Origin: Euborellia annulipes
Taxonomy: Eukaryota; Arthropoda; Insecta; Dermaptera; Anisolabididae
Assembly: GCA_023213315.1 (NCBI GenBank)
Contig: JAKCPI010010877.1
Span: forward strand, 151,827 to 215,826
Length of the DNA stretch: 64,000 nucleotides
Direction: 5' to 3'
The position numbers were made by a program, and so were the translations under genes. The notes below the pieces were generated by a model that searched no databases, had not been told where the DNA came from, and worked only from the letters and a program-made list of their open reading frames with translations. This document shows, piece by piece, positions 22,884 to 34,390 of the stretch (the first letter of the stretch is position 1; each line of letters starts with the position of its first letter).

Positions 22884-23473
22884 AAAAAATCTGGTGCGAT
22901 AATCGCACATCACGCAACTTTCTTTTACCTTCGGGAATTTAAAACTCCACTCTATGCTTGTCACACCTGAACTGTTTTATGAGTTTCTTACAACATACAT
23001 TAGAATTCCAATTGTAAAATTTATAAACATAGAAAAATATTTACATTTTGTAACCTTTTCTCCATCTTTACTATGAATTACCGGAGTAAAGTGTGCCTCA
23101 AAAAATTTTTAGGACAAAATAAGAATATACATTTCAAAGAGCATCCAAAAAATAATTGATTTATGAGTTTTCATCAAAATCGTTTGAACGAATTTTGAGA
23201 AAATCGAAAAGAACTGAAAAAGTACATCAGTAAAGTACTAGTACTTTTTGGCCTATTTTGTTCAAAAGCTTGGTGTAGCACCTGTGCGGGGTATCTATCT
23301 TAAATATTAAATTTCAACTTACTAGCTCAATTTCTTCATACTTTATTTTGATCACAGACAGTGAGACCCACATTTTTGGACTCAGGGGACCTCAAAACAT
23401 CAAAATATCGACATCAAAATTTTGACATGAATCCACTACTTTTTCTTTCTATGGATATAGGTTAGAGAAGGTA
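22884..23473 (-). repeat. family A copy 18, full length
   Basis: Both hairpins are present. Right: AAAAATCTGGTGCGATAATC ... GCTTGTCACACCTGAA, inner loop TTACCTTCGGGAATT. Left: TTTTTCTTTCTATGG ... TATAGGTTAGAGAAGGTA. Central palindrome AAAGTACTAGTACTTT perfect. About 590 bp, the best uninterrupted copy for defining the element. Confidence 0.9.
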
Positions 23474-24163
23474 AAAAAAAAATTTCGAGGTTAAAAAAAA
23501 ATTGTCAACGCTTTTGTTTTTAATTGTAGATCAATTGTGAGTTAAAAAAAACGCAAAGATTCTCTCTTGTCCATCCAGTATCACTTCAGATTAGCGATTT
23601 CAATTAGCTGACGCCGCGTGTCTCTTTGGCTGACCAATTTCAATCGTTTTCTACCCCCTCCCGCCACCAGCCCATTCCCTTTTATTTCACTCACACACAA
23701 CCACACCACACGTGTAATTTAATTGACTAAAAAATTCAATATCAAACCTATTCAGTGGCAATTTCCCATTTCCAGCTACATCTGAATTCATTCATATACT
23801 ATAGTATAGGGTGATTAAAAAAATAAAAATATGTGTTGCTGATATGAATCCAAAATTAAAAGCTTGAATTTTTTTTTAGTACCAAGGACTCAATTTTGAT
23901 AAAAAAAAATTCTCATATATTTAAATCAGCGGTTCCCAACCTTTTATGATGTGCGGCCCACGAGCTGTGAACCTCTGCGTTAGTGATTCTCATTCGATTG
24001 ATCCAGTGTGCATTGAGGGAGGTTGTTAGGAAGAAAGTAAAATAATTCCTGAAAATTAGCCGTCTTTCTCTCTGTTATAAGATAGATTTTCAAAAATTAT
24101 TTAATGGGCACATTATTTGAGACCTGTGATCATATCACTTTTTAAAGGATTTTTAATTATTTG
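23474..24163. other. unique stretch with an hAT-like terminal sequence at 23933
   Basis: At 23933 CAGCGGTTCCCAACCTTTT followed by ATGATGTGCGGCCCACGAGC looks like one end of an hAT-family element. I could not find the opposite end. 23580-23720 is GC-richer and unique (GCTGACGCCGCGTGTCTC). Confidence 0.45.
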
Positions 24164-24688
24164 TTTTTACTTTCTCTTACCTATATGTAGAGAGAGGAAC
24201 TATTGGATTGATGTCGAAAATTCGAGATTTTGAGTCTTGAAGACTCCATGAGTCCAAAAAAGTGGGTCCCACAAAATAGTCTGTTTATATGTTTTTGAAC
24301 AAAATATCTCAATAACAAAAAGAGCTAGAAGCTTGAAATTTTATATTTAAGTTAGGTAGCTCGATTGGACGTTAATCCAAGCTTTTGAACAAAATCGGGT
24401 AAAGAGTAGGCCTACTAGTACTTTACTCTTGAACTTCAAAAGAAAGGAAAAATGGTAGATATTTTTCATAATTTATAAATTTTACATCTTGAATTCTATT
24501 GTATCGTACTGTCGGAAAATAAATATATATAAATATATTGATACAAAAAATCTGGTGTGAATAAGCACAGAATTATCAAAGGTAGAGAAATTTGAGGGGC
24601 AGAAAATTTCAAAATAGAATAATTCAGAACACTCAAGAAAATAGAGAAAATGAGAATCTGAGTGGTTAATCACACCAGATTTTTTTTT
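24164..24688 (+). repeat. family A copy 19, both ends present, right loop expanded
   Basis: Left TTTTTACTTTCTCTTACC ... AGAGAGAGGAACTATTGG. Right AAAAATCTGGTGTGAATAAG ... GTTAATCACACCAGATTTT, with about 80 bp of unrelated sequence in the loop. The region between 'CTTTACTCTTG' and 'TTTATAAATTTTACATCTTG' is deleted. Confidence 0.85.
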
Positions 24689-24726
24689 CTGAATTTTTCA
24701 ATCTATAATTAAAAATAGACCTATAT

Positions 24727-24812
24727 AGTATTGGATTCATGTCAAAATTTTGATGGAAAAACATGTCATGAGGTCCCGTGAGTCCAAAAAATAGGGTCCC
24801 GTAAGATGGTTA
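24727..24812 (+). repeat. family A fragment (copy 20)
   Basis: TATTGGATTCATGTCAAAAT to 'AAAATAGGGTCCCGTAAGA'. It directly follows copy 19 in the same orientation. Confidence 0.75.
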
Positions 24813-25574
24813 TGCTCACCCCCCATAATCTTGACATTCACATATTTGCTTATTTAAATATTAACTTGGACAAAATAATATTCAAAAAAAATTTATAGCT
24901 TTTTTATTAAAATGAATTTTCACTTTTCCCTATAAATTTTATATTAATATGTGAAGGTGTTTCCGATTATTTGTTATTATAAATTATATATTGCTCAAGA
25001 CGAAGAATAATTTAGTAATTAAATTTAGAGCTTGTTTTTAGAGGAGGAGTAGTCAACTTGACATGTCCAGAGAGGTCCTTAAATCTCTCCAAAAGGAGGG
25101 GCGGCCCACCCAGCCTCCTGGTCAAGGACCTTCTACTCAACATACATTGGAACTTTGTTAATGAGTTTATGAAAAAATAATTGTTATTCAAATTGAACTA
25201 GTTCAGTCAGACAGCAGCCCTTCAAAGAAGAATTCTGACATAAGATAATGAGATAAAAAAAATAAACGTAAAATATTTCTATAACTAGAGTTGTTTATGA
25301 TCAAGTAATACTTCATGTCAATTTAAAATTAAATCGAAAACTTTTATTAGATATTGATAATCCTTCACAAGATCAATGGTTAATTGGAACAGAGAGATGA
25401 AGAATTTGTTTTATTATCTCGTAAATTGTGTTTTGGTTAAGGAAAGAATTTTGATGGTCATAAAATAGAAACTTAACTTTGAATATTTATTTCTTAAGGA
25501 GCTTTAAAAAAAGAACGAAATTCTTGATTGAATACGATATGTAAAAAAGGAGCATTAAATGAAATAAATATATT
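24813..25574. other. single-copy AT-rich sequence
   Basis: Contains a short GC-rich word (AGGAGGGGCGGCCCACCCAG, about 25094). No gene or repeat recognised. Confidence 0.4.
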
Positions 25575-26079
25575 AAACATCTGGGGTGACCCAGGACCCA
25601 ACTTTTTTTTACATTCGGCAATTTAAAGTTGTGTTCTGTGTTAGTCACACCAGATTTTTTTATGTCGATATTTATTTAATATTAGAAATCAAGATCAAAG
25701 AATTTTGAAGCCGAAAGGAGAATATACATTTTAGAGTTCAAAATAATTGATTTATTAATTTTAATCCAAATCTTTAGAGCGAATTTTGAGAAAATTGAAA
25801 TAAAACTGAAAAAGTATATTAGTAAAGTTCTAATACTTTTTGAATGCTTTTATTCAGAAGCCAGAGTTGTACATAAATTAAATATCAAATTTCATCCTTC
25901 TAGCCCTTTTTGTTTTTTGAGATATTTTGTTCACAGACATACCATTTTGCGGGACCCTTTTTTTGGACTCAGAGGACCTCAAAATGTATATATTCATCAA
26001 AATCTCGACATCGAACTTTTGACATGAATCAAATATATTATATATATAAAATATTAACATATATAGGTAATTGAAAGAT
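25575..26079 (-). repeat. family A copy 21
   Basis: Right hairpin AAACATCTGGGGTGACC ... GTTAGTCACACCAGATTTT. Central palindrome damaged (TTCTAATACTTT). Left end ATATATAGGTAATTGAAAG. Confidence 0.8.
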
Positions 26080-26237
26080 AGTTGATGAGGAAATAACAAG
26101 AATATGATATTTTTCGAACAATTTTCAATTATGATAACATATTAATTTATTATATAAAAAATTATTATAAATGCCTTATTTATGAGTTCATATTAAACTA
26201 TATGAATGAATATTTATTTACGTGCCTATATTTGACA

Positions 26238-26292
26238 GCCCACAAGCTCTGAAGATGGTTTTAATTAAGACCGAAACGTTAGCCGGGTGGGC
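26238..26292 (+). ncRNA. hammerhead-ribozyme-like motif (family G)
   Basis: The order fits a type I hammerhead. Stem I 5' strand GCCCAC, internal AA, GCT; core CTGAAGA (26249-26255); one extra T; stem II GGT...ACC (26257-59 with 26270-72); core GAAA (26273-76); then CGTT, with predicted cleavage after 26280; stem I 3' strand AGC, CGG, GTGGGC, which pairs perfectly with GCT and GCCCAC. Stem III is only the palindrome ACGT with no loop, so it could form only between two molecules, as I recall for small hammerhead variants of Penelope-like retroelements. Caveats: the extra base at 10.1 and no test of activity. Confidence 0.55.
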
Positions 26293-26520
26293 CTTAATAA
26301 ATTAAATAATCAATAGATGACATACTTTTTATATTTTTTTCATTTATAGGCATGAGAAAGTAAAAATCTATATATAAATTATGTATGACCTAAATATTTT
26401 TCACATTTTTAGCGGTCCTGATGATGAAATTTTTGTAACTTAATCGATAGTCCAGAGAATAAATTTAAATACATTCGTTATTATTGTTTATATTTCCCTC
26501 AAAATAACAAAAAAAAATGG

Positions 26521-26663
26521 AGATTTACTCTTGTACTTAATGGAAACAAAATATAAAATATCACATTTTCAGCCGGAAATCGACATCAAAATCTGGTGTG
26601 GCAAACAGAGAACGTAAATTTCAATTACTGAAAAGAAAGTTTTTGTACTGTCACATAAATTTC
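26521..26663 (+). repeat. family A fragment, right end (copy 22)
   Basis: 'TACTCTTGTACTTAATGG', then TCAAAATCTGGTGTGGCAAA ... CTTTTTGTACTGTCACAT. The final CCAGATTTT arm is lost. A lone left-end scrap (CATGAGAAAGTAAAAATC) lies at about 26351. Confidence 0.7.
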
Positions 26664-27321
26664 ATGATTGACAATTTCTTTTATATTTTCTTAATATTCC
26701 CAAATGAAAATATAAATAAGGACCACCGTGATTTTAAATAACCAAACAAACAAGGCTTATTAATTAATTCAGGGCGTGTTATCTATCCTCCTCTAATCCA
26801 TTGTGTGTGTTCGTTGCTTTTTTTTTTTTTTCTCTCAATAAATCTTTAATTATACTAGTTTAATATAAATTACGCCGCCTCCACTTACTCTCTTCTAGCG
26901 ACCTGCTAATTACCGTCTTAAGATAATTGTTAATTAGTGGCATATGCCAGCAACAGAATCAGCCACTCGATTCTTGTCTGGCTATGTCATCATCATCACC
27001 TTGCTTTGCTTTGCTTCGCTCTCTCTCTCTCTCTTGTCTTATTTGCCAATTTCCTTTGCCTCTTGAGTCCTTTTCAAGCAAAACGACTAATTGAGGACTC
27101 TCCAAACTCCCTCTATTCATCTCAACAACTTAAACTAAATTTAATAACAACTAAAAAAAAAAAATTAAGACAAACTCTTTAACAACGTCGTAGATTAATA
27201 TATCTGTAAAAGAATGAAAAATACTTTTAAAAAGTTTGGAATATGATTATATTATTAACCATCGGAGTAATGTTAGATACATGTACTAAGCTCATATTTG
27301 AATGGAATTTAAAGTAAAAAA
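26664..27321. other. unique island 26755-27180, homeodomain-type AT cores
   Basis: Single-copy, with several TAATTA/TTAATT cores amid GC-richer sequence (ACGCCGCCTCCACTTACTCT; GTTAATTAGTGGCATATGCC). An 81-codon frame from 26937 is Leu/Ser-rich and not recognisable. A regulatory role is a guess. Confidence 0.4.
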
Positions 27322-27790
27322 AATGGTCGCAGGACACAAAACATTCTCTACCAAAAGTTGTGTTTTGTGCTTGTCACACCAGAATTATATTTAATGCCAG
27401 AATTATATTAGAATACAGGATGTTAAATATATTTTGTTATCATGAAGTACAAAAGTAAAGTGTGCTTCAAACAATTTCAAAACCAAATTGAGAATTATAG
27501 ATTATAAAGAGCATCTAAAAAAGTGTTTTAAACAAAATTTGAATGGCTAATTTTGAGAAAATCGATAAATACTGAAAAAGTACGTCAGTAAAGTATTAGT
27601 ACTCTTTGGCCGATTTTGTTCAAAAGCTTATTTTAAGGTCTTAGGTGTATGCCTGACTTAAATATAAAATTTCAACCATGTAGCTCAATTCCTTCATACT
27701 TTATTTTGATCAGAAACAGACAGACCTTTTTTTGGACTTAGGGGACCTCAAAAACAATCTCGACATCAAATTTTTGACATGAATCCACTC

Positions 27791-27822
<32 letters not shown>

Positions 27823-27829
27823 GATAAGG
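27322..27829 (-). repeat. family A copy 23
   Basis: One hairpin arm (AAAGTTGTGTTTTGTGCTTG, TCACACCAGAATT), body complete, central region AAAGTATTAGTACTCT. The left-end AT loop is expanded to a (TA)n of about 32 bp (27788-27822), then GAGATAAGG. Confidence 0.8.
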
Positions 27830-28324
27830 AAAAATCATTTAAAATGCGTTAATTTTATTAATAAAAAATTTCTAAATATCTCTTTAACTCACAACGAAAA
27901 TTTATTTTGTCCTTACAATATAAACTATTAAATAATCACACCGACACTGTTGGAAGCTTATTATCTATAAAATTTATTTAAATTGAAAGATAATAATAAA
28001 AAAAAAAAAACTATAAAAACATAAATCATTTGAATACTTTCACATATTGATTTTGTTTTTAGCTAATTGGAATCGCCAATTGGAACCGATCGATGTTGTT
28101 GCATTTTGTTAACAACATCAACGACACCAATAAGGAATAGAGTCTTAAATAATAATAATTTAAACAACATGTAACAAATTTAATTTTATTGATCTATCAT
28201 AAACAACTGGTTTGTAAATTGAAAAAGGTTAATTGAAATTGTTTGATATTTTTACAACACTAAAATATTTCATATCTTACTTAAAAAAAAAAAAAAAAAA
28301 AAAAAAATCTGTATAATTTATATT
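27830..28324. other. AT-rich single-copy sequence
   Basis: A27 run near 28281; small palindromic word TTGGAATCGCCAATTGG at about 28068. No gene. Confidence 0.4.
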
Positions 28325-28595
28325 AGCGGATTAGTCCCTCTGTCTGACTTTCCCGCATTGTTTGAAAGTAATTTTGAAATGAAATTTTGTACCCTTATGA
28401 AGAGTCCAGAGAAAATAATGAGTGTGCCCAAATTTTCAAATGGGGAAGCTCAAAAAATTTCTGTAAATGCAGAATTTTTCCATAGGATAGCAATGGGCCT
28501 TATGAAAAATTAAAGGCAATCAATTTTAATAATTAACTCTCTCAAATGAAAAATAATAAAAATTGTTATATAATTAAAATTTCTGTTTTTTTTTT
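28325..28595 (+). repeat. family B copy 5
   Basis: 'GCGGATTAGTCCCTCTGTCT', 'TTTTGAAATGAAATTTTGTA', 'AAGCTCAAAAAATT', 'CATAGGATAGCAATGGG', tail 'AAAATTGTTATATAATTAAA'. Single core unit, so closer to the ancestral form than copies 1, 4 and 7. Confidence 0.7.
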
Positions 28596-29275
28596 TTTTT
28601 TTTTTAAATCTGTATTTATTAAATAAATTTAAGACGGTCTGTATGCGAAATTAACTATCTTAAAATTTCTTCTTTTTTGGAGGCACTGATTTATATTTCT
28701 AAGTTAATCTAAAACAAATACTTCATGTTAAATGGACTAAATAAATTAGTTTTTCTATTTTATTTAAAGGAAAACCAGCGTAAATTTCTATATAGAAAAG
28801 CATATCTAAACATCGATATTTTTTTGTCTAAATACGTCGGAGTACTGGAAATTTCGGCTTATGCGTATAAATTGAGACTCTGAATTTCTTTTGAAAAGAA
28901 TTTAATGATTCTAATCCAACGGTATTATTGTATTTTCTTCTATTTTTCATGTTTTCCTTCTACATTATTTTTTTTTCCTTTATTTTATATTTTGTATTTT
29001 TTGTTTTCATCAAAATTCTTTATTTTTTTTTTAAGAAATGTGTTAAGCACAGTAAGACACATTGTTAAAATAGCCAAAAAAGGATGTGTTCTGTATATAT
29101 ACTTAATTATATTCATTGAAATAATACACTGTGTATATATATATGAATAATTGTATTTATATATATTAATAATAAGTGGGTACATAAGAGAGAGGCTATG
29201 TGTATGAATACATCTAATGCATGAGAGTGTCTGTCTTTGTGTGTAGTGTGTGCTTGTAAACAAATGTATAATCTA
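28596..29275. other. T-rich low-complexity and AT-rich sequence
   Basis: 28905-29035 is almost pure T with C. Frames of 81 and 92 codons on opposite strands come from this composition. No gene. Confidence 0.45.
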
Positions 29276-29643
29276 TTTTTACTTTCATTTACCTATAGAC
29301 CTATATGTCAGGTATATATATTTATATATTATAGTATATAGAGAAAATATTGGATTCATGTCAAAAATTTGATGTCAAGATTTTGATTGAAATTTTAATA
29401 CATGATTTTGAGGTCCCCTGAGTCCAAAAAAGTGGGTCTCGTAAAATGTTCTGACTTTGGACAAAACATCTCAAGAATAAAAAGAGCAAGGAGGTTGAAA
29501 TTTTGTATTTAAGTTAGGAACTCCTCTGAGACGTAACCCTAAGATTTTGGACCAAATCGATCAAAGACTACTAGTACTTTACTGATGTACTTTTTAAGTT
29601 TTTTTTTTTATTTTCTCAAAATTTGCTCTAATTATTTTTTAGA
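29276..29643 (+). repeat. family A copy 24, left two-thirds
   Basis: TTTTTACTTTCATTTACCTA, an expanded AT loop, AGAGAAAATATTGG, body, central ACTACTAGTACTTT, ending after 'ATTTGCTCTAATTATTTTTT'. Confidence 0.8.
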
Positions 29644-30423
29644 TGGTCTCTCAGTTAGTAAACAAATAACGTTTGTCTTAGAAATTTCCATATCGCACTT
29701 GAGAATTCCAAGAAAATTTTAACCTCTGGCTTCCATCTTTTCACCACTAGATACTTAACTTTTATTTATCTAAATAGATAGTTGGTCATTGTAAATGCAT
29801 TAATCACTCACAAGTACGATATTTCAACTCTTAACTGTTGACATAAAATGAACGTCACTCGACGCCCGGCGGCGAAAGGCAAATAGAAAAAAAAAGGGCG
29901 ATGGGGGCGGCGACTCGGAGCCCGCTTTTAAATCTAAATTCAAACAACTTTTTTAATATAACCGCTATGTAACGTTAATTATAAAAAAATAAAAAGTTGT
30001 AAATAGAGCCAGCCTCTCTGAAAGAGAGAGCAAACGAGCGCCAAAGTGGGAGAGTTTAATCGGATGATCCGGGCGCCCAAGCGTGTTACCCTTTGTCCCT
30101 TTGGATGCTGGCTGGGACCCCCTGTCACATTCCTTGTCTCCATCCCGTCATTTACTCGGACACCACGAAATTGCACACTCACACACACACAGATTATATA
30201 TATTCTTTTTCTTAGGTAAAAACAATTGTTTAATTTATTTTTTAACATTTGCATTTTAATTTAAATTTTTTTTTTTTACACATATATTTGAAAAAATTCG
30301 TTTTTCTTATGTAATTTTAAACACTTTGTTTAAACGATTCTTTAAATACAAAGTGTTTCAATAATATAATTCTTTATATGGATCAAAATAAAAAAAAAGA
30401 CATGTGTTTAGAATAAAAAAAAT
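29644..30423. other. GC-richer unique island 29850-30185
   Basis: ACGCCCGGCGGCGAAAGGCA, GATGGGGGCGGCGACTCGGA and CGGATGATCCGGGCGCCCAA stand out from an AT-rich background. A 91-codon minus-strand frame (29979-30254) covers part of it with no recognisable motif. It could be a promoter or untranslated exon; unproven. Confidence 0.4.
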
Positions 30424-30870
30424 TGCTGTAGGTGGTAGCGCAGCACACTACTTTCTCGTACCTTGTCACACCAGACAATTCCACCTTCCACCCCATATAT
30501 TAGAAGTTAATATGTAAAACATTTCAAGTACAAGAGTAAAGTCATACAATTTCAAAGCAAAATGAGAATATAAATTTTAAAGAGAGTCTAAAAAATATTT
30601 AATTTATGAATTTTAATCAAGATAAATAATATTGAGAGAAAAAATACATCAAAAAAGTACATCAGTAAAGTACTAGTACTCTTTGTCTGATTTTATTTAT
30701 AAAAGTTTTTTTTCGCCTCAGTGCTTAATTAACTTAAATATCTAATTTCAACCTCGTAGCTTTGTTTTGGACATACACAGAAAGACCATTATTTTGGACT
30801 CAGAGGACCTCAAAACATGTATTTGCATCAAAATCTCGACATCGAATTTTTGACATGAATCCAATATTGT
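30424..30870 (-). repeat. family A copy 25
   Basis: Degraded right hairpin (GCGCAGCACACTACTTTCTC, CCTTGTCACACCAGA), central palindrome AAAGTACTAGTACTCT, ends at 'GACATGAATCCAATAT'. Confidence 0.8.
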
Positions 30871-30883
30871 GTGACGTGCAAGG

Positions 30884-31172
30884 GAAGTACTTAAATTAAA
30901 TATTTAAACCTTCTAGCTCTTTTCGTTGTTGAGATATTTTAAAATAATAGACAGGAAGTGAGGATGTCAGCCAAAAAAAGAGCCTCTATCGAATAAATTC
31001 TGGATTGAGATTTTTGAGCCCTCCTTTTTGGCTGACATCCTCTCTTCCTGTCCATTATTCTAATAGTTGAACAGCCACTTCTCTCAACAACATCTTAAGA
31101 TATTTTGTTCACAGACAAACAGACCATTTTGCGGGACCCACTTTTTTGGACTTAGTGGGCCTCAAAACTTAA
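30884..31172 (-). repeat. family A copy 26, left part, split by an insertion
   Basis: Reads 'ACTTAAATTAAATATTTAAA' to 'GAGATATTTT', is interrupted at 30941-31097, then continues 'AGATATTTTGTTCACAGAC' to 'CCCACTTTTTTGGACTTAGT' and a left-end scrap TAGGTAAGGGGAAA. Confidence 0.8.
30941..31097. mobile_element. family G foldback with 9-bp target duplication
   Basis: 157-bp insert flanked by AGATATTTT on both sides (30932-30940, 31098-31106). Arms AATAATAGACAGGAAG..GAGG and ATGTCAGCCAAAAA are mirrored at 31033-31066. The left arm matches the start of the family G element at 60628 (GACAGGAG...GAGG..GCAGCCAAAAAA..AAGCCTC), but the hammerhead-like part is absent. Confidence 0.8.
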
Positions 31173-32069
31173 ATAGGTAAGGGGAAATTATAAACAAATT
31201 TGCCCATTTCAAAATGAACTCATAATTTGGTTTTGCGTTATTTATTTTTTTTAATCCATTTTATTTTTGATAGTTGGCCGAGGGAAGAATTATTAAAATA
31301 AAATTTTTCTAATTTCTTATCAAAGAAGTGGTTCCTGAGAATTCGTTTATAGGAATTTTTTATCTTTATATTGTGGATCCATCCTTAGAACAAGGAATCT
31401 ATCTACTTAACGTAATGTCGACAGGATATAATAAAAATTTTGTTATGTGGTCATTTAGGCCTTCGGTGCTCAAAATTCTTTCATCAGATTCCTTTGTGTA
31501 AAATTAAATTAATTCTAGAATTTTTTCCTACGATTTTTCTAAGTTATCGCGATCATCCATCAGAAAAAAATTAAAACATCTTTTATATGACCTCACAAGA
31601 CATGAATTTCCTCTAAATCCATTTTTTTTATATATAAAGATATAAAAATAACAGAAATATATAACTTTTTTTTTTTGGAATAAAATAAAAGCAATCTACC
31701 TGTCGGAATTATAATAGACTATAATATATGAAGATTTATTTGATGAAAAGAAAGAAAAGAAAAAAAAAACCAAGTTGAAGGAACGAAACAGTGAAAGCTT
31801 CTCTTATGAATCTTTCAGTAAGATTTTCGGGTAATAAATCCTTCCTATTCTATGGAATCTTAAATGAACATTTCATGCTTAACAAATGTCGGAAGAAAAT
31901 TTATCAGTTATATAATTATTAAGGTAATTTATTTTCGGAAAAGAAAACAAGAACAAATGATGATTTACAATGTTTTTGTTCGATTGCGATTCTTTAGGTG
32001 TGTAAGGCAGATTTGAATAAAAAAAAAATAATAATAATAATTCACTGTGTTATAAATAAAAAAAAAGTG
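31173..32069. other. AT-rich single-copy sequence
   Basis: No repeat of this window and no gene recognised. Confidence 0.4.
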
Positions 32070-32646
32070 AAATAAACTGGTGTGACTAGACGCACAAGAC
32101 ACAATTTCTCTCTTCGATAATTGAAAATTGTATTTCTTGCTGTTACATCAGATTTTTAGTTCCCGGGAGTTATTTAGAATTCAAGTTTATAAACATTTAT
32201 GTATGATTTGGTCAGATATTTATATTTTGTTACCGTTCAAGAGTAAAGTAGTCTTCAAACAATTATGAGGGCCAATATGATAATATACACTTTAAAGAGT
32301 ATCTAAAAAAGTAAATAATTTATAAATTTTAAACATCATCTTCAGAGTGAATTTCAAGAAAATAAAAAAAAAAGTGAAAAAGTACATCAGTAAAGTACTA
32401 GTACTTTTTGGCCGATTTTGCTCAAAAGCTTATTTTCACGCCTCAGTGGGGTGCCTAACTTAAATATAAAATTTCAACCTCTTAGCTCATTTATTTCATA
32501 CTTTATTTTGAATACAGTCAGACCATTTTGAGAGACCCACTTTTTTGGACTTAAGGGACCTCAAAACATCGAAGTCTCGACATCAAATTTTTGACATGAA
32601 TCCAATACTTTCTCTCTACATATATGTAGGTAAGAGAAAGTAAAAA
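32070..32646 (-). repeat. family A copy 27, full length
   Basis: Right hairpin AAATAAACTGGTGTGACTAG ... GCTGTTACATCAGATTTTT. Central palindrome AAAGTACTAGTACTTT perfect. Left hairpin TACTTTCTCTCTACATATAT with TAGGTAAGAGAAAGTA. Confidence 0.85.
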
Positions 32647-33744
32647 TATATACAGATTTTGTTAGAAAGTAAAATTTTTTTCCCAGAAATCTTCAAAAAT
32701 CTTTTCACTATTTATTTATCTCCCGACATTTGAGGCTATTTATAAATATATTTTTCGGGCAATAATATTTCTTTATTGATGACGTGATTTTGATTGAATT
32801 CTAATCAAATTATAGATAAATGAATAACACAAGGTTAAGTTTCAAAATGGATTTATTTTTCTATAATTAGATGAGAATTTAATTAAATTTAAGGGTATTT
32901 CAATTAGTGCCAACGGTATATTCTTTGGATTATATTTTGATTTTTTTTTTACCCCCTAAAAAAACTGTAGAAATTCCCTTCAAAGCTGTAAAAAACACTT
33001 TAACTATTGAAATGATAAAAAATTTAATCAAATGAGAATGGATCTAATTGCTTTTGTTAGAAATTATTAATTATTAACTAAATTTTATGAAATGTGAGTT
33101 GACCCTCATCTTTCCCCCTGTTTTAGACCCAATTCGTGTCGATGAATGTCCTATTTGGTTGCCATATGTGTCTGCATAAATAAATGGATTTAACATCGAT
33201 GTCGAATGTTAAGTCGTGTGGCCATTTGTGAATCTTTGCACCCGCCCCCTCCCCTTCTTCTCTCGATCACAATAGTTCTCACTATGCAGCTGCATGAGGT
33301 TAACAAAAGAGTGATGGGGGGAGGGGAGTGGAGCAATCGTTCTAGTTTTAACTCTCCCCCCTTCCATGGTTAAATGAGACAAGAGTTATGGTCTTCAGAG
33401 GGATTTCATTCATTCCAGTCAAATCCTCAGCATCCCTGTCTGAAAACCTGGAAATAGTCAAATCCATTTGATATTTAGAGCTTTAGGAAAATATAAAATA
33501 GCTTTTAGAAATAATATTGACAAAAGACCTTTTCCCTAATGGAATTATATTTACAAAAAAAAAAAAATATTTCTAAAACCCCCGTTATTTTTCTCAATAA
33601 CAAATTAACTATACCTCAAAATTATTTTTCTTATGGCTATTGGATGGCCGAAATGGTAGCCTAAATAGCCTTAGATGCAGGAAATACAGACTTAAAGCCG
33701 GCTGTTCCACTTCTAATTTACTAGCTATCGGATAAGCTAGTTAA
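32647..33744. other. single-copy sequence with a GC-richer island 33100-33470
   Basis: Unique island (CACCCGCCCCCTCCCCTTCT; CTATGCAGCTGCATGAGG). No open frame of note. Confidence 0.4.
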
Positions 33745-34275
33745 CTATAATTTCCTAGTCTTTACAGTTCTAGTTAAGCTAATCATATAATCAAATCGTA
33801 GTTAACTTGCTGAGACTCAAAGGTCTCTATAAAGAGTAAAATTAGGAACACAAGACTTTCTTTTAATTAATTAATCATTTTAATCACAGCCAGCCAGATT
33901 TTTAAAAATTTTTATAAAAGATGCCAGACCATTTTTCGAGACCCACTTATTTGGACTCAGAAGACCTCAAAACATGTATTTGCATCAAAATCTCGACAAT
34001 GAATTTTTGACATGAATCCGATACTTTTTCTCTCTTTACATATAGACTATATAGGTATGAGAAAGTAAAAAATAAAATAAATAACTTAAGAGAAAGGCTT
34101 ATGTGCTGTACCACTTCTAATTAATCATATGATTAAAAAAGTCCAGATTGTAGTTAACTAGCTGAGACCCAAAGTTTGATATAAGGAGTGAAATTAGGAA
34201 CACAAGCCTTGTTTATTTATTTTTTTAAAATTTTTGTTAAAAAATTAATAATGTTTATAAAAGATGCCTATATTA
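33745..34275. repeat. local direct duplication flanking a family A fragment
   Basis: 33745-33935 and 34110-34275 share 'CATAT.ATTAAA..', 'TTGTAGTTAACTAGCTGAGA', 'GTGAAATTAGGAACACAAG' and 'TTTATAAAAGATGCC'. A reverse family A left end (33923-34070, copy 28: GCCAGACCATTTTTCGAG to AGGTATGAGAAAGTAAAA) sits between them. Confidence 0.65.
33923..34070 (-). repeat. family A copy 28, left end only
   Basis: Intact left hairpin: TACTTTTTCTCTCTTTACAT ... TATAGGTATGAGAAAGTA. Confidence 0.8.
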
Positions 34276-34390
34276 AGTTGCTAATTTCACAAAACTTTCT
34301 TCAGATACCTCAGATATCTGATTATATGTGAAAAAAAACTAATTTAACTCAAAGGTTAAGCGTGGTCTTGTTTACTATATCAATTCTTTC

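Noticed and set aside
25878..26099. Conserved family A peptide as a transposase remnant
   Set aside because: The shared peptide is short, lies in the most conserved nucleotide block, and stops and frameshifts differ in every copy; no frame is longer than the block itself.
28905..29263. Frames of 81 and 92 codons on opposite strands
   Set aside because: T-rich low-complexity DNA; residue content is almost only Phe, Ile, Tyr and Ser on one strand, with no motif on the other.
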